In this document: positions 45,172 to 56,800 of the stretch, piece by piece
Numbering within the stretch: position 1 is the first letter of the stretch
How the letters are laid out: every line of letters begins with the position of its first letter
NCBI GenBank assembly: GCA_037178855.1
Contig: JASJZC010000006.1
Coordinates: 2,666,001 to 2,730,000, forward strand
DNA: 64,000 nucleotides
From: Oscheius sp. JU75
Lineage: Eukaryota; Nematoda; Chromadorea; Rhabditida; Rhabditidae
Direction: 5' to 3'
Program-made: the position numbers and the translations under genes
The notes under the pieces: generated by a model
What the model was told of the DNA's origin: nothing
Databases searched by the model: none
Seen by the model: the letters and a program-made list of their open reading frames with translations, nothing else

Positions 45172-47884
45172 CTACATGAAGCATATGCTCTGATTTACTA
45201 GCTTCTTGAAGCGTTTTCCCGGCTCTTCAATTGCGACCGAGTCGTGAACCTCGAAGTAGATTGGATAATGGATGCTTCGTCCACTGAACTTGATAGGTTC
45301 TTCAACGGTAACATAAGGTTCATTTCCGATCTTGACCATAACATAGTCGATTTCAGTCTCGGTAACACGATCTTTCTGAATCTGCTTGACAAAAGTCAAA
45401 AATTACTGCTTACACAGCTTTGCTTGTTCGTCTTCCAGTCAGTCTGCAGCATATCAACGAATCCATGTTGAAGCCATTTCTCACGAAATGCTTTCTTTTC
45501 CATGTTCAGATCGCCGGCAAATACTGTGAGTCCATCTTAATTTGCAAAGTCTTATTAGCCAAGCTGAGAAGACTTTCCAACCTTCTAACTTATTAAAGAC
45601 GTGAACAGTTTCAACAAAGTTTTGGGGTGTACCCTCAAGAAGATACGCTCCAACAAAAGTCAAATTGTGCATCTTAAGAACTTCGGTCATTCCGTTTTTG
45701 CAGATCCTCTGCTTTGATTGAAATGTGAAGTTAGCTTTGACTACTTCTAGCTCTGAAAACTTGGCATGCAATAAAGAGTTTGAGTCTGAACCTGGTCTTC
45801 CGAGTACGTCTAGGATTGGGCGTTTGTCCTTCCCTTCATTAAACATAAGGAACGTGGTTGGTCTGTGGAGGATGGCGGTACCTCTTATAGCGGCTCTACC
45901 CGACTTGTCCGAAGATGAGAAGCTGAAATATACACGGCTAAAACGCAGAACTACTGAAATAGAGAAATGTTTAAACGAGTTTTTGTACTCAACAGTGCCT
46001 AGTACTATATGATGCTTAATTTGTGTTCATACATATCACTCACACAATTTTGTAACCCAGAAGGCTGGTCCTAAATTTGACTGAGTTATCTTCTCTTACT
46101 TTCAGCTCATTCAGCATGAGTATATGTGGATGCTTCTCGAGTAGAAGCGTGAGAAACTGTAAGCTAAAACTCTTCTTTCCAACGAGTAACACCACAATAT
46201 ACCTGTCTTCAACACTTCCTGGAACAAACTGGTCGTCGTCCAAGCTCTTCAGTTCTTCAAGTAATTTTTTAGCGGTGGTGAGACTCAAAGGAAGAGTCTG
46301 AGCAACAAACCCGCACATGTTCCATTGGACGCAGCGAACCTGAGAGGTTGAGATTTTCAGCTTACCATTCAAACAAACTATTCCATCGATGTCCTTATCT
46401 TCATCTTCTTCTTCGTCTTCAACCTCGTTTTCTACCGAATCTTCAATGAGAGTTTGGATGGTAACTTGCGAAACTCCTCTTTTTTTCATCTCTTTCAGGG
46501 GCTTGTAGCAACTGATAATAAAGGCAAGCTAAAGGAAACAATATTTGTCGCAAAGAACACTTACTGCAGCTTTACAAAGTTCTTTTTTCAGACGAAAACC
46601 GAACTTCTTAAACACTACTTCCTGGAACTTTAAGACCTGAACACAATTTTTGTGTTGGAACTTCTTGAACACTAAACCTGGTCTTTGTATATAAGAAGTT
46701 CTTCAAAAGAGTCAAGTAGCTTGGTGAGGGGATCTGTTGGGGTGGTTTCGGTCTTCTGGAAAGTTTTCTGAAGCAGCGGTGCAGTCTTGGTTTTTGTTGA
46801 CTCCGTCGTCTTGGTCGTGGTTCTTGTCCAACTAGCGGGTTGTGCATAGACAGGGGAACGACTTCGAACAGGTTCGGCATATCCTTTAGTCAATTTCACT
46901 TCCAGGCTGTCTTGCTGATTGATATTGGAATTTGGGTAAACTAATCCAGTCCCACTTCCCGCGCCTCCACCTTCCATGTGTCCAGTTTTCGGGTTCAACG
47001 CAGCCTCACCGACTCCAATGCTTCGTTCCAATGCTGTCGTCTCCGTCTGAAGCTTCTTCATCGCTTCACCCAGCTGCCAGGCTCCACTTCCACCCCCTCC
47101 TGTGCCACCATCTCCACCAATCATTTCAGTCAGTTGATTGCTCATGTTGTCCAGCTTGGCCTTGTTTGCAGAGATTTGGCTGGCTTAAAAACGGCGAACG
47201 GATAATATAATACACTTTTTTAAAAATCGTTTTCGCAGTAGCATTTGAGTGCTATCAAGAACTCACATGTCGCCGCGTTTTTGACGAATTGCCCACCAGC
47301 ATATCCGGCCATTCCATCGGCAACAGGACAGAATGCCGCATCGAAAATGCTACCAGCACTAGGATTCTTCACAGCATTATCGGCTACTTTTACCCATCCT
47401 TGGGCTTTGTTTGTGACAGCAGTATGTACAACGTCATTAGTACCACCTGCTGCTATTCCGCCAGCTACAGCTCCAACAGGACCTGCCACCATGAAACCAA
47501 CAGCTCCTGCCCCCATGACGCAAGTGCTTCTATTAGCGGCAATGAAAGCCCTTTCCGCTCCAGCATTATCTCCAGCTAGTCCATGAAACACTCCTAAAGG
47601 TGCATTTTATACAGCAGTTTAAGTAAATACAAACCTTTAACATGGCCAACCCCCGGTATCCCATCGGCTATACCGCTAAAAGTTCGTAAAGAATTCTCGG
47701 TAGTCTCACGGAAGCCCTTCGTATCTCCTGCAGCTAGATGAGCGAAAGCAGTTACGTTAGCTACTCCGGGACAAGAATGCAAAAAATTGTTTTGCGTTTC
47801 TGCTGCTCCTTTGACATCTCCGGTTAGTAGTTGGAAAGTTGATTTAACTTGCGAGACAACGGGGATCCAGTCAGTGAGTCCCAT
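45172..47884 (-). CDS. GD/TQ-repeat domain fused to an endonuclease/exonuclease/phosphatase-like domain
   Basis: Eight minus-strand exons join in phase: 47884-47635, 47593-47267, 47183-46678, 46636-46565, 46528-46044, 45922-45582, 45535-45414 and 45381-45172, giving 770 aa. Residues 1-200 hold repeats like LLTGDVKGAAETQNNFLHSC and GDTKGFRETTENSLRTF, then IPGVGHVKGVFHGLAGDNAG and a Gly/Ala-rich, membrane-insertable stretch (VGFMVAGPVGAVAGGIAAGG). I recall similar unnamed proteins in other invertebrates. A Gly/Thr-rich linker follows. The C-terminal 350 aa look like an EEP fold: CVQWNMCGF, LMLNELKV (the metal-binding Glu), IRGTAILHRP, FAGDLNMEKKAF and SIHYPIYFEVHD. In the last motif the Asp of canonical SDH is Ile, so catalysis may be impaired. 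Substrate (nucleic acid or phospholipid) is unknown. Confidence 0.7.
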
Positions 47885-48169
47885 CTCTTTTTTGCTTATT
47901 CTAAACGTCGTAATAGGAGGTAGAAAACCTCGTTTCGAAAAGCATTGAGAGGATTAAAAGTAAGCACATCTAGCTGAGAAACGAAAAAGAGGAAAAGACG
48001 ATAAGGAGTGAGATATTCGAGAATTGGTCTGTAATCGGGAAAAGACGATAAGGAGTGAGATATTCGAGAATTGGTCTGTGATCGGTGAGATACCATTGTC
48101 GAGTCCAACAGAAGCCTGCCACCTATTGCTTATAAATAGCTGCTGATTCGAAATTGGCCCGTTTTTCTT
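47885..48169. other. Upstream region with a short direct repeat
   Basis: A segment near 47990-48028 is repeated directly at about 48038-48076 (GGAAAAGACGATAAGGAGTG, then AGATATTCGAGAATTGGTCT). It lies upstream of the 45172-47884 gene and may overlap its promoter. Confidence 0.55.
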
Positions 48170-48420
48170 TTACCTATCTTTTTCAGCGCCCGAACTGAAA
48201 CCGCAACAAGTTTTATATTTATAAGTACTACCTAAATACACCATCCATAGATTTGGGAGCGAGAAAGTGAATAATACACATGCACATTGGCGTTTATATT
48301 TAAAAAGACAGACTAGGGTATCATCTCTGACCTTCAACTCGTACAGCAAGAGGACATGTGGGCGTTTCACCCTTAGAGAAGGAAAAACTGTCAGAGATGG
48401 CCAGTATAGAAAATCTTCAG
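48170..48420 (-). pseudogene. Relic of the EEP-type gene
   Basis: Minus-strand reading RPHVLLLYELKVRDDT matches HPHILMLNELKVREDN in exon 5 of the neighbouring gene. The rest of the exon is unrecognisable. It indicates an older tandem duplication of that gene. Confidence 0.6.
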
Positions 48421-48923
48421 GATCAGTATAATTGTTAACTCATAGCATTGTTATAGCGTTTCAGCCTGAAGTTGTTTTTCTTAGAAAGCTAGCAAAAGGA
48501 GCTCTCCGTTTTCTTGATTTCACAATCCTCGTCTCTTTCATAACAAGTGTTACCTGTTTACGACCACGATTCTTATCATCTTTTCTTCTTTTTCGTTTCT
48601 CGGCTACTAATCAATGAAGCTAGGGTTCGCCCGTTCCTATCACCTGTTTCGCAAGTTTCTGGTCAAGATTTCTCACTGATGCGAAGCTGGAAAGTGTTTC
48701 TCTGGCGAAACAAAAAAAACTCTTTCCTCTTCCTCTTCTCAAGAATACAAAACAATCTTCAGAGAATGGTGTTTGTTGTAACATTTGACAATGTTTGTGG
48801 TCTTTTCTGACAAGATAAGTCAAGCTAATGCAAGCAGAAACTTTTTTGAGTTGACAAGTTACTGTTTTGATTGCTTTTTTTTGTAAAAAGAAAGGTTAGT
48901 AGCTCGGCAGGCGGCTTGTACTT
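48421..48923. other. No gene seen
   Basis: Pyrimidine-rich and A+T-rich DNA with TTTCTTCTTTTTCG-like tracts. No family-like frame was found. Confidence 0.4.
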
Positions 48924-49875
48924 ACTAGGGAAGGGTTTTAGTTGCCCGCGGGATATCGAAACGAGGTAGGTGTCATTCGAAAGGGCATCAAAAATGATGG
49001 TGTTTCCCAAATTTTCAGCTGCGGAATGGGTGTCTGCTGTCCTCTTTCCCGTTTCCAGATTTTGAGCTGAATTTGCGCTCTTAGACTTGGATATCCAGTG
49101 CTTCTTTCAGCGCAAGTGACCAAGTGGTGCGGCGCCTAAGCGCTCCGCTGAAAAAATTTTGGTTTGGTTCGAATCCTCTCTTCGGAAAACATTTTTAATT
49201 TTTCATTTCAAGAGTATTTAGCTTCTATCATTGCTTTTTTTTTACTGCTAAAAGCTAGAAAATCTTTATAGTCGACCCTTTCACTCACTGAATACAAGAA
49301 TCCCTTTTTCGGATAGCACTGTGACGACCAGTATCGCACAATTTCACAGCCACTTCGACTAAAGAAAAGGTTTTTTTATGTGTCAATGTACTACAAAGTT
49401 GTAGCCCTTGATCTGTTCTACAACTTTGCAAAACATAGCCAAGTCGAAAAAGCATTTCTTCGTTCCGAAAAGCGAATTTGAACACGAACTCTATCAGAAA
49501 AAAGTTAGGGAATGGGAAGGTCGACTATAGATCTAACTTTTAGCAGTAGAAAAAAAGCAATGATAGAAGCTAAATACTCTTGAAATGAAAAATTAAAAAT
49601 GGTTTCCGAAGAGAGGATTCGAACCAAAAACCAAAATTTTTTCAGCGGAGCGCTTAGGCGCTGCACCACTTGGTCACTTGCGCTGAAAGAAGCACTGGAT
49701 ATCCAAGTCTAAGAGCGCAAATTCAGCTCAAAATCTGGAAACGGGAAAAGCTCCAGAGGACAGCAGACATCCATTCCGCAGCTGAATATTTGGGAAACAC
49801 CATCATTTTTGATGCCCTTTCGAATGACACCTACCTCGTTTCGATATCCCGCGGGCAACTAAAACCCTTCCCTAG
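48924..49875. repeat. Large inverted repeat carrying tRNA-like promoter boxes
   Basis: Arms 48924-49279 and 49521-49875 are highly similar in inverted orientation; the outermost bases are ACTAGGGAAGGGTTTTAGTT and the reverse complement. Each arm has a tRNA-like unit with an A-box-like GTGACCAAGTGGT and a B-box GGTTCGAATCC about 45 bp apart (49115-49176 plus strand; 49612-49680 minus strand). The intervening part folds differently from a normal anticodon arm. The structure suggests a tRNA-derived short element copied as a palindrome, or a MITE that captured one. The arms differ by several substitutions and small indels, so the duplication is older than the lectin palindrome. Confidence 0.65.
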
Positions 49876-50830
49876 TTAGACACTTACCATCATTTCGCCA
49901 ATGCGAAACTGTTGTCAGAATCCATTCAAACCATCGGTCTCGACAGAAACTTTACTTTACGTGGCACGAGCCTAAAACAAGAGAAAAAGCACGTGTTGTT
50001 GTCTGTCTAGATGCTTCTGCCTTCTTAGGACGGCCACCACGGTCTGGGACGAATGATGAATGGAGATCTACACGGGTCGTTGCCTCCGCAGCCTGCAGAT
50101 TTTCCACATTTGCAGCAGTAGCTCGGCATTCTCTGAAGATTGTTTTATATCCGCCTGTCCCTAAAAATTGACTCAAATAAGCAGCGTGGGCGGCAGCCAA
50201 CCCGGGGGTGTATGGTTCTTGGAACGTCCAAAACTCCTCAATAGTAGAATCAACCGCTTATCCCTCTCCACCTATCGGGTTCTAAGTGGTATAATCTTGT
50301 AGAGCAGTAACGAGCTGAACAAAGATCCGATAAAAAATAATTCAACGCTGTGATACAGCAATTGGAAAATGAAAATTATGATTTTTTGGTTTGAATTTCC
50401 CGCCATAATTACAAAAGTGCGTTAATGACATTTTCGATGCGACAAGCAACTGTTTTTGCTCTTTAGAGTGTTGGTAACATCTCTATAGTACCGGCTATGT
50501 CTTTTTTTTTTAAAGTTTTTGAGCTTCAGGAGGATAAACCTGACAATAAGTTGTGATATTAATAGGCCCTGAAATAGTTTTCTTGGTATCCTGCACAACA
50601 ACTCTCTCTTCAACCGCAGATAAGAAAACATTGCTTAGAAGAAAAACTGCGTCTTCGGACCCTTCCGTGTCGTCCGGTTGTGGAGGAGTCTTCTTGTGAA
50701 GAGATTGATTTGGGATTGGATCATGCGGCTCAAGTTCCCACCAATGTAAGTGAACAGATCCGAATTGTTGCCCGTGGCGGGATTTTGATCGTCGATTAAT
50801 CGTCTGGTGCGAGCGGCAAACACGCTAACT
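49876..50830 (-). other. Possible minus-strand gene, unrecognised
   Basis: A frame beginning at 50823 starts MFAARTRRLIDDQNPATGNN and continues SDLFTYIGGNLSRM. A second at about 50240-49950 reads EEFWTFQEPYTPGL then AAAHAAYLSQFLGTGGYKTI and ends near VPDRGGRPKKAEASRQ. The composition looks coding but I do not recognise a family and cannot join the parts with confidence. Confidence 0.35.
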
Positions 50831-50944
50831 TTTTCAATAAAATGTATATTTTCGCTGAAATGGAACTTTACTGAGTCTGTAAGGATCTGAGAAAAGTATT
50901 TTATAGCCTGCTATTAACAACTCTATTAACAACTGGGCGCTATA

Positions 50945-51391
50945 GTGTGTTCACAAAAAACAACCAAACGACCAGGAATCGCGGGCTTTTTTTGGCGCGG
51001 ATTCAAACGGCCAAAAATTTGCTTCAAGCATTTCGTTCATCAAACAATTTTGTCCTTTTCCGTATTTCTAACTATTTTTCTTTCCTTTTTGTTAAACAAC
51101 AGGTAACATTTATTGGAATAAAGAAGGAGACGACTTCTCGCTTATTTTCGTCCAAATCACTCTCCTCGGACACAAAAAGAATAATATCTTCGGGGGGATC
51201 AATACTAATATGAATATTGATCAGGGGAGTAACAAAGTTGAGGTCATCGCGACGAATGAATTCTTCTTCAACATAAGGAAAATGATTTAAAAGAAGAACT
51301 CATTTAAATACAAATCAATTTTGAGCTGTTTGAATCCGCGCCAAAAAATGCCTGCGATTCCTGGTCGTTTGGTTGTTTTTTGTGAACACAC
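50945..51391. mobile_element. 447-bp MITE with about 65-bp inverted ends and TA flanks
   Basis: The left end GTGTGTTCACAAAAAACAAC is mirrored at the right by GTTGTTTTTTGTGAACACAC. TA flanks both sides (50943-50944 and 51392-51393). The interior is A+T rich with no transposase. A Tc1/mariner-type non-autonomous element is likely. Confidence 0.85.
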
Positions 51392-51689
51392 TACATCTCT
51401 GTGCAAATTTTCAGACCTGTAGGTTCTTCGTGTTTTGAACGAATGACTTAAAAAATTTTTTCTAGGGGTAGCTTTTTGCGCTGCATCCGATGGATTGGGT
51501 CCCGAAGCCCGAAAATGCGTTGGTGGCGACCCGAAAGCCTTCTGCGTTAATGGGAGGCAAAGCCACGCCATCCACGTCGGCGCGATAAATTTGCTGCTGG
51601 GCAATGGTTAGAGAGGATAGTCATACATCATGGTAGTGGGTAGGATGGTAGCGGTATCTAATGATAATCATAGCTGTGACAAGCTAACT

Positions 51690-52680
51690 TGATTTCCGGT
51701 GCCCGGTGGTTTACAAGGACTACGCGAATCCATTTGATTCACCCTCGTATATCTGCGAGGAAGTTTTCGCACTGTGTGGGGTAAGGGATGTTCATCTAGT
51801 TCACACATGCACCTTTTCCGAACATTTATATTGGAAAAAAAGTGTTTTTCTCAAATCAATTATATGTCAGATAGAATTCTTTTTAAACTCTAAAATAACC
51901 GTTTACCGCAGCAGTCTGGATATCCAAGAGCAAGCTTGCTTTATTAGATGATTTTTTCAGCTATCTTCTCACGTCAACATTGTTCGTCTCCTTGGTATGA
52001 CTAAACATAGCCCATTGATTATTAGCTTGTTATTAAAATACTGCGAAGGAGGAGATTTGCGGTACCGTACTTACAAAATGCAGTATCCTCATATTATATA
52101 AACTACGGACATTAAAGAAGACAGCTACCAAGTTATAGAGAAAAACATTTTGTAATGGATGACTTAAGCAGCTAGTGCTCTTTTACTTGCTCATCAGAAT
52201 GGATCTGTTCATTGTGATGTTAAACCAAGCAGGTATTTAAATTTTAGAATCTTTTTTATGATGTTATTTAGTATGTTGCTTTGTTCTCAGAAAAAATGCT
52301 ACAAATATGTGGATTTGATTTTGCCGTTTACGATGAGTCTAAGTCTAATCGCTCGATAATGCGACAACGGGGGCTTTACGGCCCCTGAAAAAATAATAAT
52401 TACAAAAAAAATTTTTCACAAATGCAGTTGACGTTTAGAGATCCAACAGACCAAGAAATGAGCTAACCACTCACCAACGGATCGACATAGAAGTTTCAGA
52501 TGATCTACTCGAATTTATGAGAAGGTACATAATTTAATACCAAGTCTGAGCGTGCTTTTCAGAATGATGTCACCTAAAGCAACCGATAGACCGACAATGA
52601 AAGTAGTTCACAATTTTCTAGGCACTCGTATTGCATTTGAGATGGGTAATCCCGGATGGAATCCGTATGTGTAAGTTATC
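51690..52680 (+). pseudogene. Protein kinase relic, tyrosine-kinase or TKL-like
   Basis: Exon-like pieces occur in kinase order. Near 51960 the frame reads LSSHVNIVRLLG, then LLKYCEGGDLR. Near 52200 it reads VHCDVKPS where an active kinase has HRDLKPxN. After an intron KMLQICGFDFAVYDES replaces the DFG region. Near 52565 RMMSPKATDRPTMKVV matches the C-lobe arginine motif. The HRD and DFG motifs are altered and stops occur between exons, so this is a dead or regulatory-only remnant. Confidence 0.55.
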
Positions 52681-53074
52681 AGATGAATCTGCATCTGATA
52701 ACTTATTTGTGACCGACGAATCAGTTGTAGATCCATGACTTATCCTGATTATCTGAACATTTATACGATAGTAGTTTCATAAAACAGTTTTGGTGTCTGC
52801 GTCCATGTGAGAAGGTTGGCTCATGGTTCTGTCTCCGCTGGTAGCAGTGGCCTACTCCAAAATCTTTGGACAACCTGGTAGTCTCTCCACATGTCTGACG
52901 TTCTTCTCCTAAGAATTGGGACGCTACATTACCGAACTCTTCGAGACTTCGGTACTCTGTACCCGAAACAGTTGCTCTCTCCTAATTGTCCGGTGAAAGT
53001 TTTTTTTTTTCAAAAATGTCATTAAAAAAGTTTGTTGCCTATAAATTTCCAAGGAAGCAATCTGTTCTACTATT

Positions 53075-53810
53075 CGAAGACAACAGTCGCCAGCGGTCAC
53101 GACAGCAATCACGTCGGCTCTCGTCTCTCTCCCACTCGGCAAGAAAGTCAAGGAGTACGAGGTCATGAAACTACTGGGAGAAGGAACCTTCGGATCCGTC
53201 TTCGCCATCAGTAACCCAAGCGGCCGGGACTACGCGATGAAAACCGAGGCTTCCATCAAGGCTCCTCTTCTAAAGCTGGAGCTACACGTTATGACGATTC
53301 TGAGCAGCAGAAAGGCCAAGCACTTTCTCGACCTCATCGAAAAGGGCCGACTAGAGGATGTCAACAACATCGTGATGAATTACCTTGGCAGGAGTCTACA
53401 GGACATGAAGAAGACCGGACCGGATAGACATCTTAGTCTCGGATGTGCCATAAGCGTCAGCATCCAGTATCTCGAGGCTCTGGAAGTCATTGGGATGGAT
53501 TTCTGCATCGCGACGTTAAGCCCAGGAACTTTGCCGTCGGAAGGCCGGAAATAAATGAGTTACGACTAGTCTTCGGAATGGTCAGAAAATATGTCGAAGC
53601 GAAGGTAGGCGGACCCCTAACAAAGAGGCAACAGTGAGATCAGAACGTGATGCTTCCCCTCGCAAGAAGGCTCCCTTCCGCCGCACTCCTCGCTATGCCG
53701 CCCTTGTCAGTCACTACCAGAAGGAGCACGAACAATAGGCAGACGTCGAGAGCTGGTTTTACATGCTCATCGTCTTCACCAATGCTAAGCTGCCGTAGAA
53801 GACTCCAATA
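53075..53810 (+). pseudogene. CK1/TTBK-like kinase pseudogene
   Basis: The frame GKKVKEYEVMKLLGEGTFGS then FAISNPSGRDYAMKTEAS covers the Gly-rich loop and the Lys strand. EALE is followed by a frameshift; the other frame continues GFLHRDVKPRNFAVGRPEIN and LVFGMVRKY, so the catalytic loop survives but the DFG Asp reads Val. After another break come PFRRTPRYAALVSHYQKEHE, an in-frame stop, then ADVESWFYMLIVF. The order and the HxxKE/DDxESW-type motif are typical of the nematode-expanded TTBK-like CK1 group, often sperm-expressed. At least two frame lesions and one stop make it a pseudogene. Confidence 0.8.
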
Positions 53811-53896
53811 GAATTTCTATCTAACATACGAGCTATAAGTAACCACCGGAAATCAACAAAAAAGTAGCGAATACAATACACTAGCGATCAGGTTTT

Positions 53897-56800
53897 TCAG
53901 ACTCCCATCTTGGATTTGACGACCGCGGGGGCCGAGCTGGCCGGAAGGAGACGCATCTCAGTAATGAGGGCCGTGACCAGATCCGGCGACACAATTTCGT
54001 CGTTTTGGCGTCGAAGGAGCGCGGTTCTGCCGGGATGATGGACCTTAAACTTCAAGGTTTTTTAGGTTAAAAAAATCGCTACCATATCGACGAATTTGAA
54101 GGTCTGAGCACAGATGACGACGGGAACATTGAAGGCACGAGCCACGTAGCAAAACTGGGCAGAGCCTTTTGGGCACGAGACGCCGCCGTGGAGAAAGACT
54201 GCCGAGGAGCTGAGAACAGCCATCTGAGCCTGAAATTGGCATATTTTGGTGCCAAAAAGAGGCTTACTGTAGGCATGACCCTTGCGATGCCCTTCATGTC
54301 ACAGTAGTTCACGGTGCAGCCTTTATTGACTAGGCTCTTGGCGAGAAGGAAGGCTGAAAAGGGGAGATCTTATGACGATTTTATGTTTTTCAGCGATACT
54401 TTATACCGAAGTCTTCTGGGCGCTCACCACCCTGATTCTGATTAAAGGTATCGCCATCATGGGCTACTTAAAGCGAGTGTCCGGACTTTTTTTCGACTAT
54501 GTGTTCTGGTATGCGTCTTGTAGAGAAAAACGCGCTGATTACGGAGGTGTACCTCTTTTTTGTTTGATCATCGATGATCACCAACATTGAAAGCCGCAAA
54601 GTAGCTACTCCAGAACAAAAGTTACCATTTGCCGAGAAGCTTTCTCGGCAGTACTTGTCAGCCTTGTCTCGACAAATCATGCGCTTTTTGGCAAGTCAAG
54701 GCTAGTTCCAGAAAAAAGAATAATCAGTCGAAGTTGTTGCTTCTGGTAGCATGTTGCTTCTTTATTTCTAGACAACTACTCGAATAGAAGTTGAGTGCAA
54801 CCCAATTGCTTTTGAAGCGAATCTACCTTGGTTTCAGACGTTCAGTAATCCCCCACAGTTTGCACTTCATAGACTAGAGTTTTGCACCCAAAATACTTTC
54901 TAAAGATACTCTTATCAAATGAGGTTGTCTTGTTTTTACCTGTGAGACAGTTTTATCTCGATATGGTACTTCGAAACTATTGTTACGTCTCATTTCTGAC
55001 TCAAAAAGGCTCAACCTTGCAGCTCGAATAAGTTGCAGAAACTGAAAGCCAGTGCAATCTCGTCTTGCTACGACTTGTCAAATTACCTGAATTTTAACTT
55101 TTGCGAACTAAAAAAGGGTCCGGGCATTGTTACTCTACTACAAAAAATTTGTTTCAACAGTATCATTAAATGTCAAGCAAAACTTTATGCTTCAGTTTCT
55201 TCATCGTATCTGCTATTTCTTATACGAAAAGACCAACCTGGACTCTCGACTTTCCTCGAAAGGGACCATTCATCATCGACGACAGTCACGACAATCGTCT
55301 TCTCGATCAGCACGCCGGCAATCTCTTCAATGATCCTATTTCTGCAAGTTTTTTTGTTACACAATGACTAAAAAAAACTCGTACCCTCCGTAGACGACAA
55401 TCTCGGTGATTTTGACGAGTTTCTTCTCCAGATGCGAGGCGATTTCCACCGTCGAATTGACAAAATGAGTAGTTTCCAGGCTGTCGAGCTCGTCTACGAC
55501 GAGTTCCAACGAGTCCTCCTGGCTGAGATTCTCGTCTATTTTCTGCAGCTGACGTCGAATGAGACGAAAAATGTTGCTCAGAGCCGGTGGAAGGGACCAT
55601 TTGTCTGGAATTTTTTTTTTGAAGGTCGAAATAGGAAAAAATACCATTATCGGTAAGGAAGACGATTTGATGTATCAGAAGCTGTTCAGCCTTGTCGTAT
55701 TTTCGGGCTACGAGGAACTTGTTCGTATAAAAATCGGTGAACATCTGGAAGAATAGGGTAGTTTTGATAAAGTTTAGGGGGCCGAAACTGCGAATTTTTG
55801 TCATTTTATTTCTGGTTCTGCCGGATTCATATACGGTCTCGCTTAGTTTTCTAGCCCAATTTCTCACTTTGACATACTGTTTGTTTTTGCTCTTTTACCA
55901 GTTTCACTGGCATTTTTTTTCCAATGTTATGTCAATTCCTTATGTCTTATCCACCACTGTCCATATATTTCGTTATTCTCTGTGAAGTCATTAAGACGAT
56001 AACATTATAGAGGACCATGGTTTTCGTATATTTCTCTGCTGAAACATTCTGGAAGTGGGCACTTGGCTTGTGTCTCGCTTCGAAATGTTGAGTCAGAATG
56101 TTTCTACTCTTGGCTATAGCGTATACCTTTCTCCATCAGCCGAGAAGACTAAACTTGTAGTTATACGGTCTAGCTGTAATTGGAAAGAAAACATGTCGTT
56201 TTAGTAGTGGCTCCTTCGAAGAGAAGTAGAAATGTTTTGCGTCTTGGCTATATAAATTGTCCCACTTGTGTGATCCTGCTCCTCGCTCTGACTGTAAGTT
56301 GTCTATAAGAGCTTGTTGCTGGCAATTTTCCATATTCTTTCCGCTGCTCATTTGGCTAGCTATTGGTCCCGTTCTAGGAGCAAAAAATCTCTGTAACGAA
56401 GTCTCACGAGTATAAAAAAAGAATGAATGAACTGTCAAAGTTATCTTTACTACGTTAGAGCCATTTTTTTCCAGTTCCGAAACCAAAAAAAAGTGAACTC
56501 ACCATCTTACAGGCCTTCAGAAACTCCCTTCCAAGCTCGTCCACATTCCTACAGAGTTCATTCTCGCACAGCTTGATCAGGTTCAAGAAGGCCGGATGCA
56601 CGTCGCGCGGCTGATTCGTCAGCGGGTCTAAAATGCTCAATTTTTTAAAAGTTCCGTGCTCGAAAATACCATAAAGATCGTCCTTAGTCTCCTGGAAAGA
56701 TGTCTTCTTCTGATCGGAGGCGTAGACGGTTAGATCTGAACTATCTTCTGTGGAAAAACTGAGAAACTAACCAAATTTGACTTCCTGCTCGTTTCCTCGT

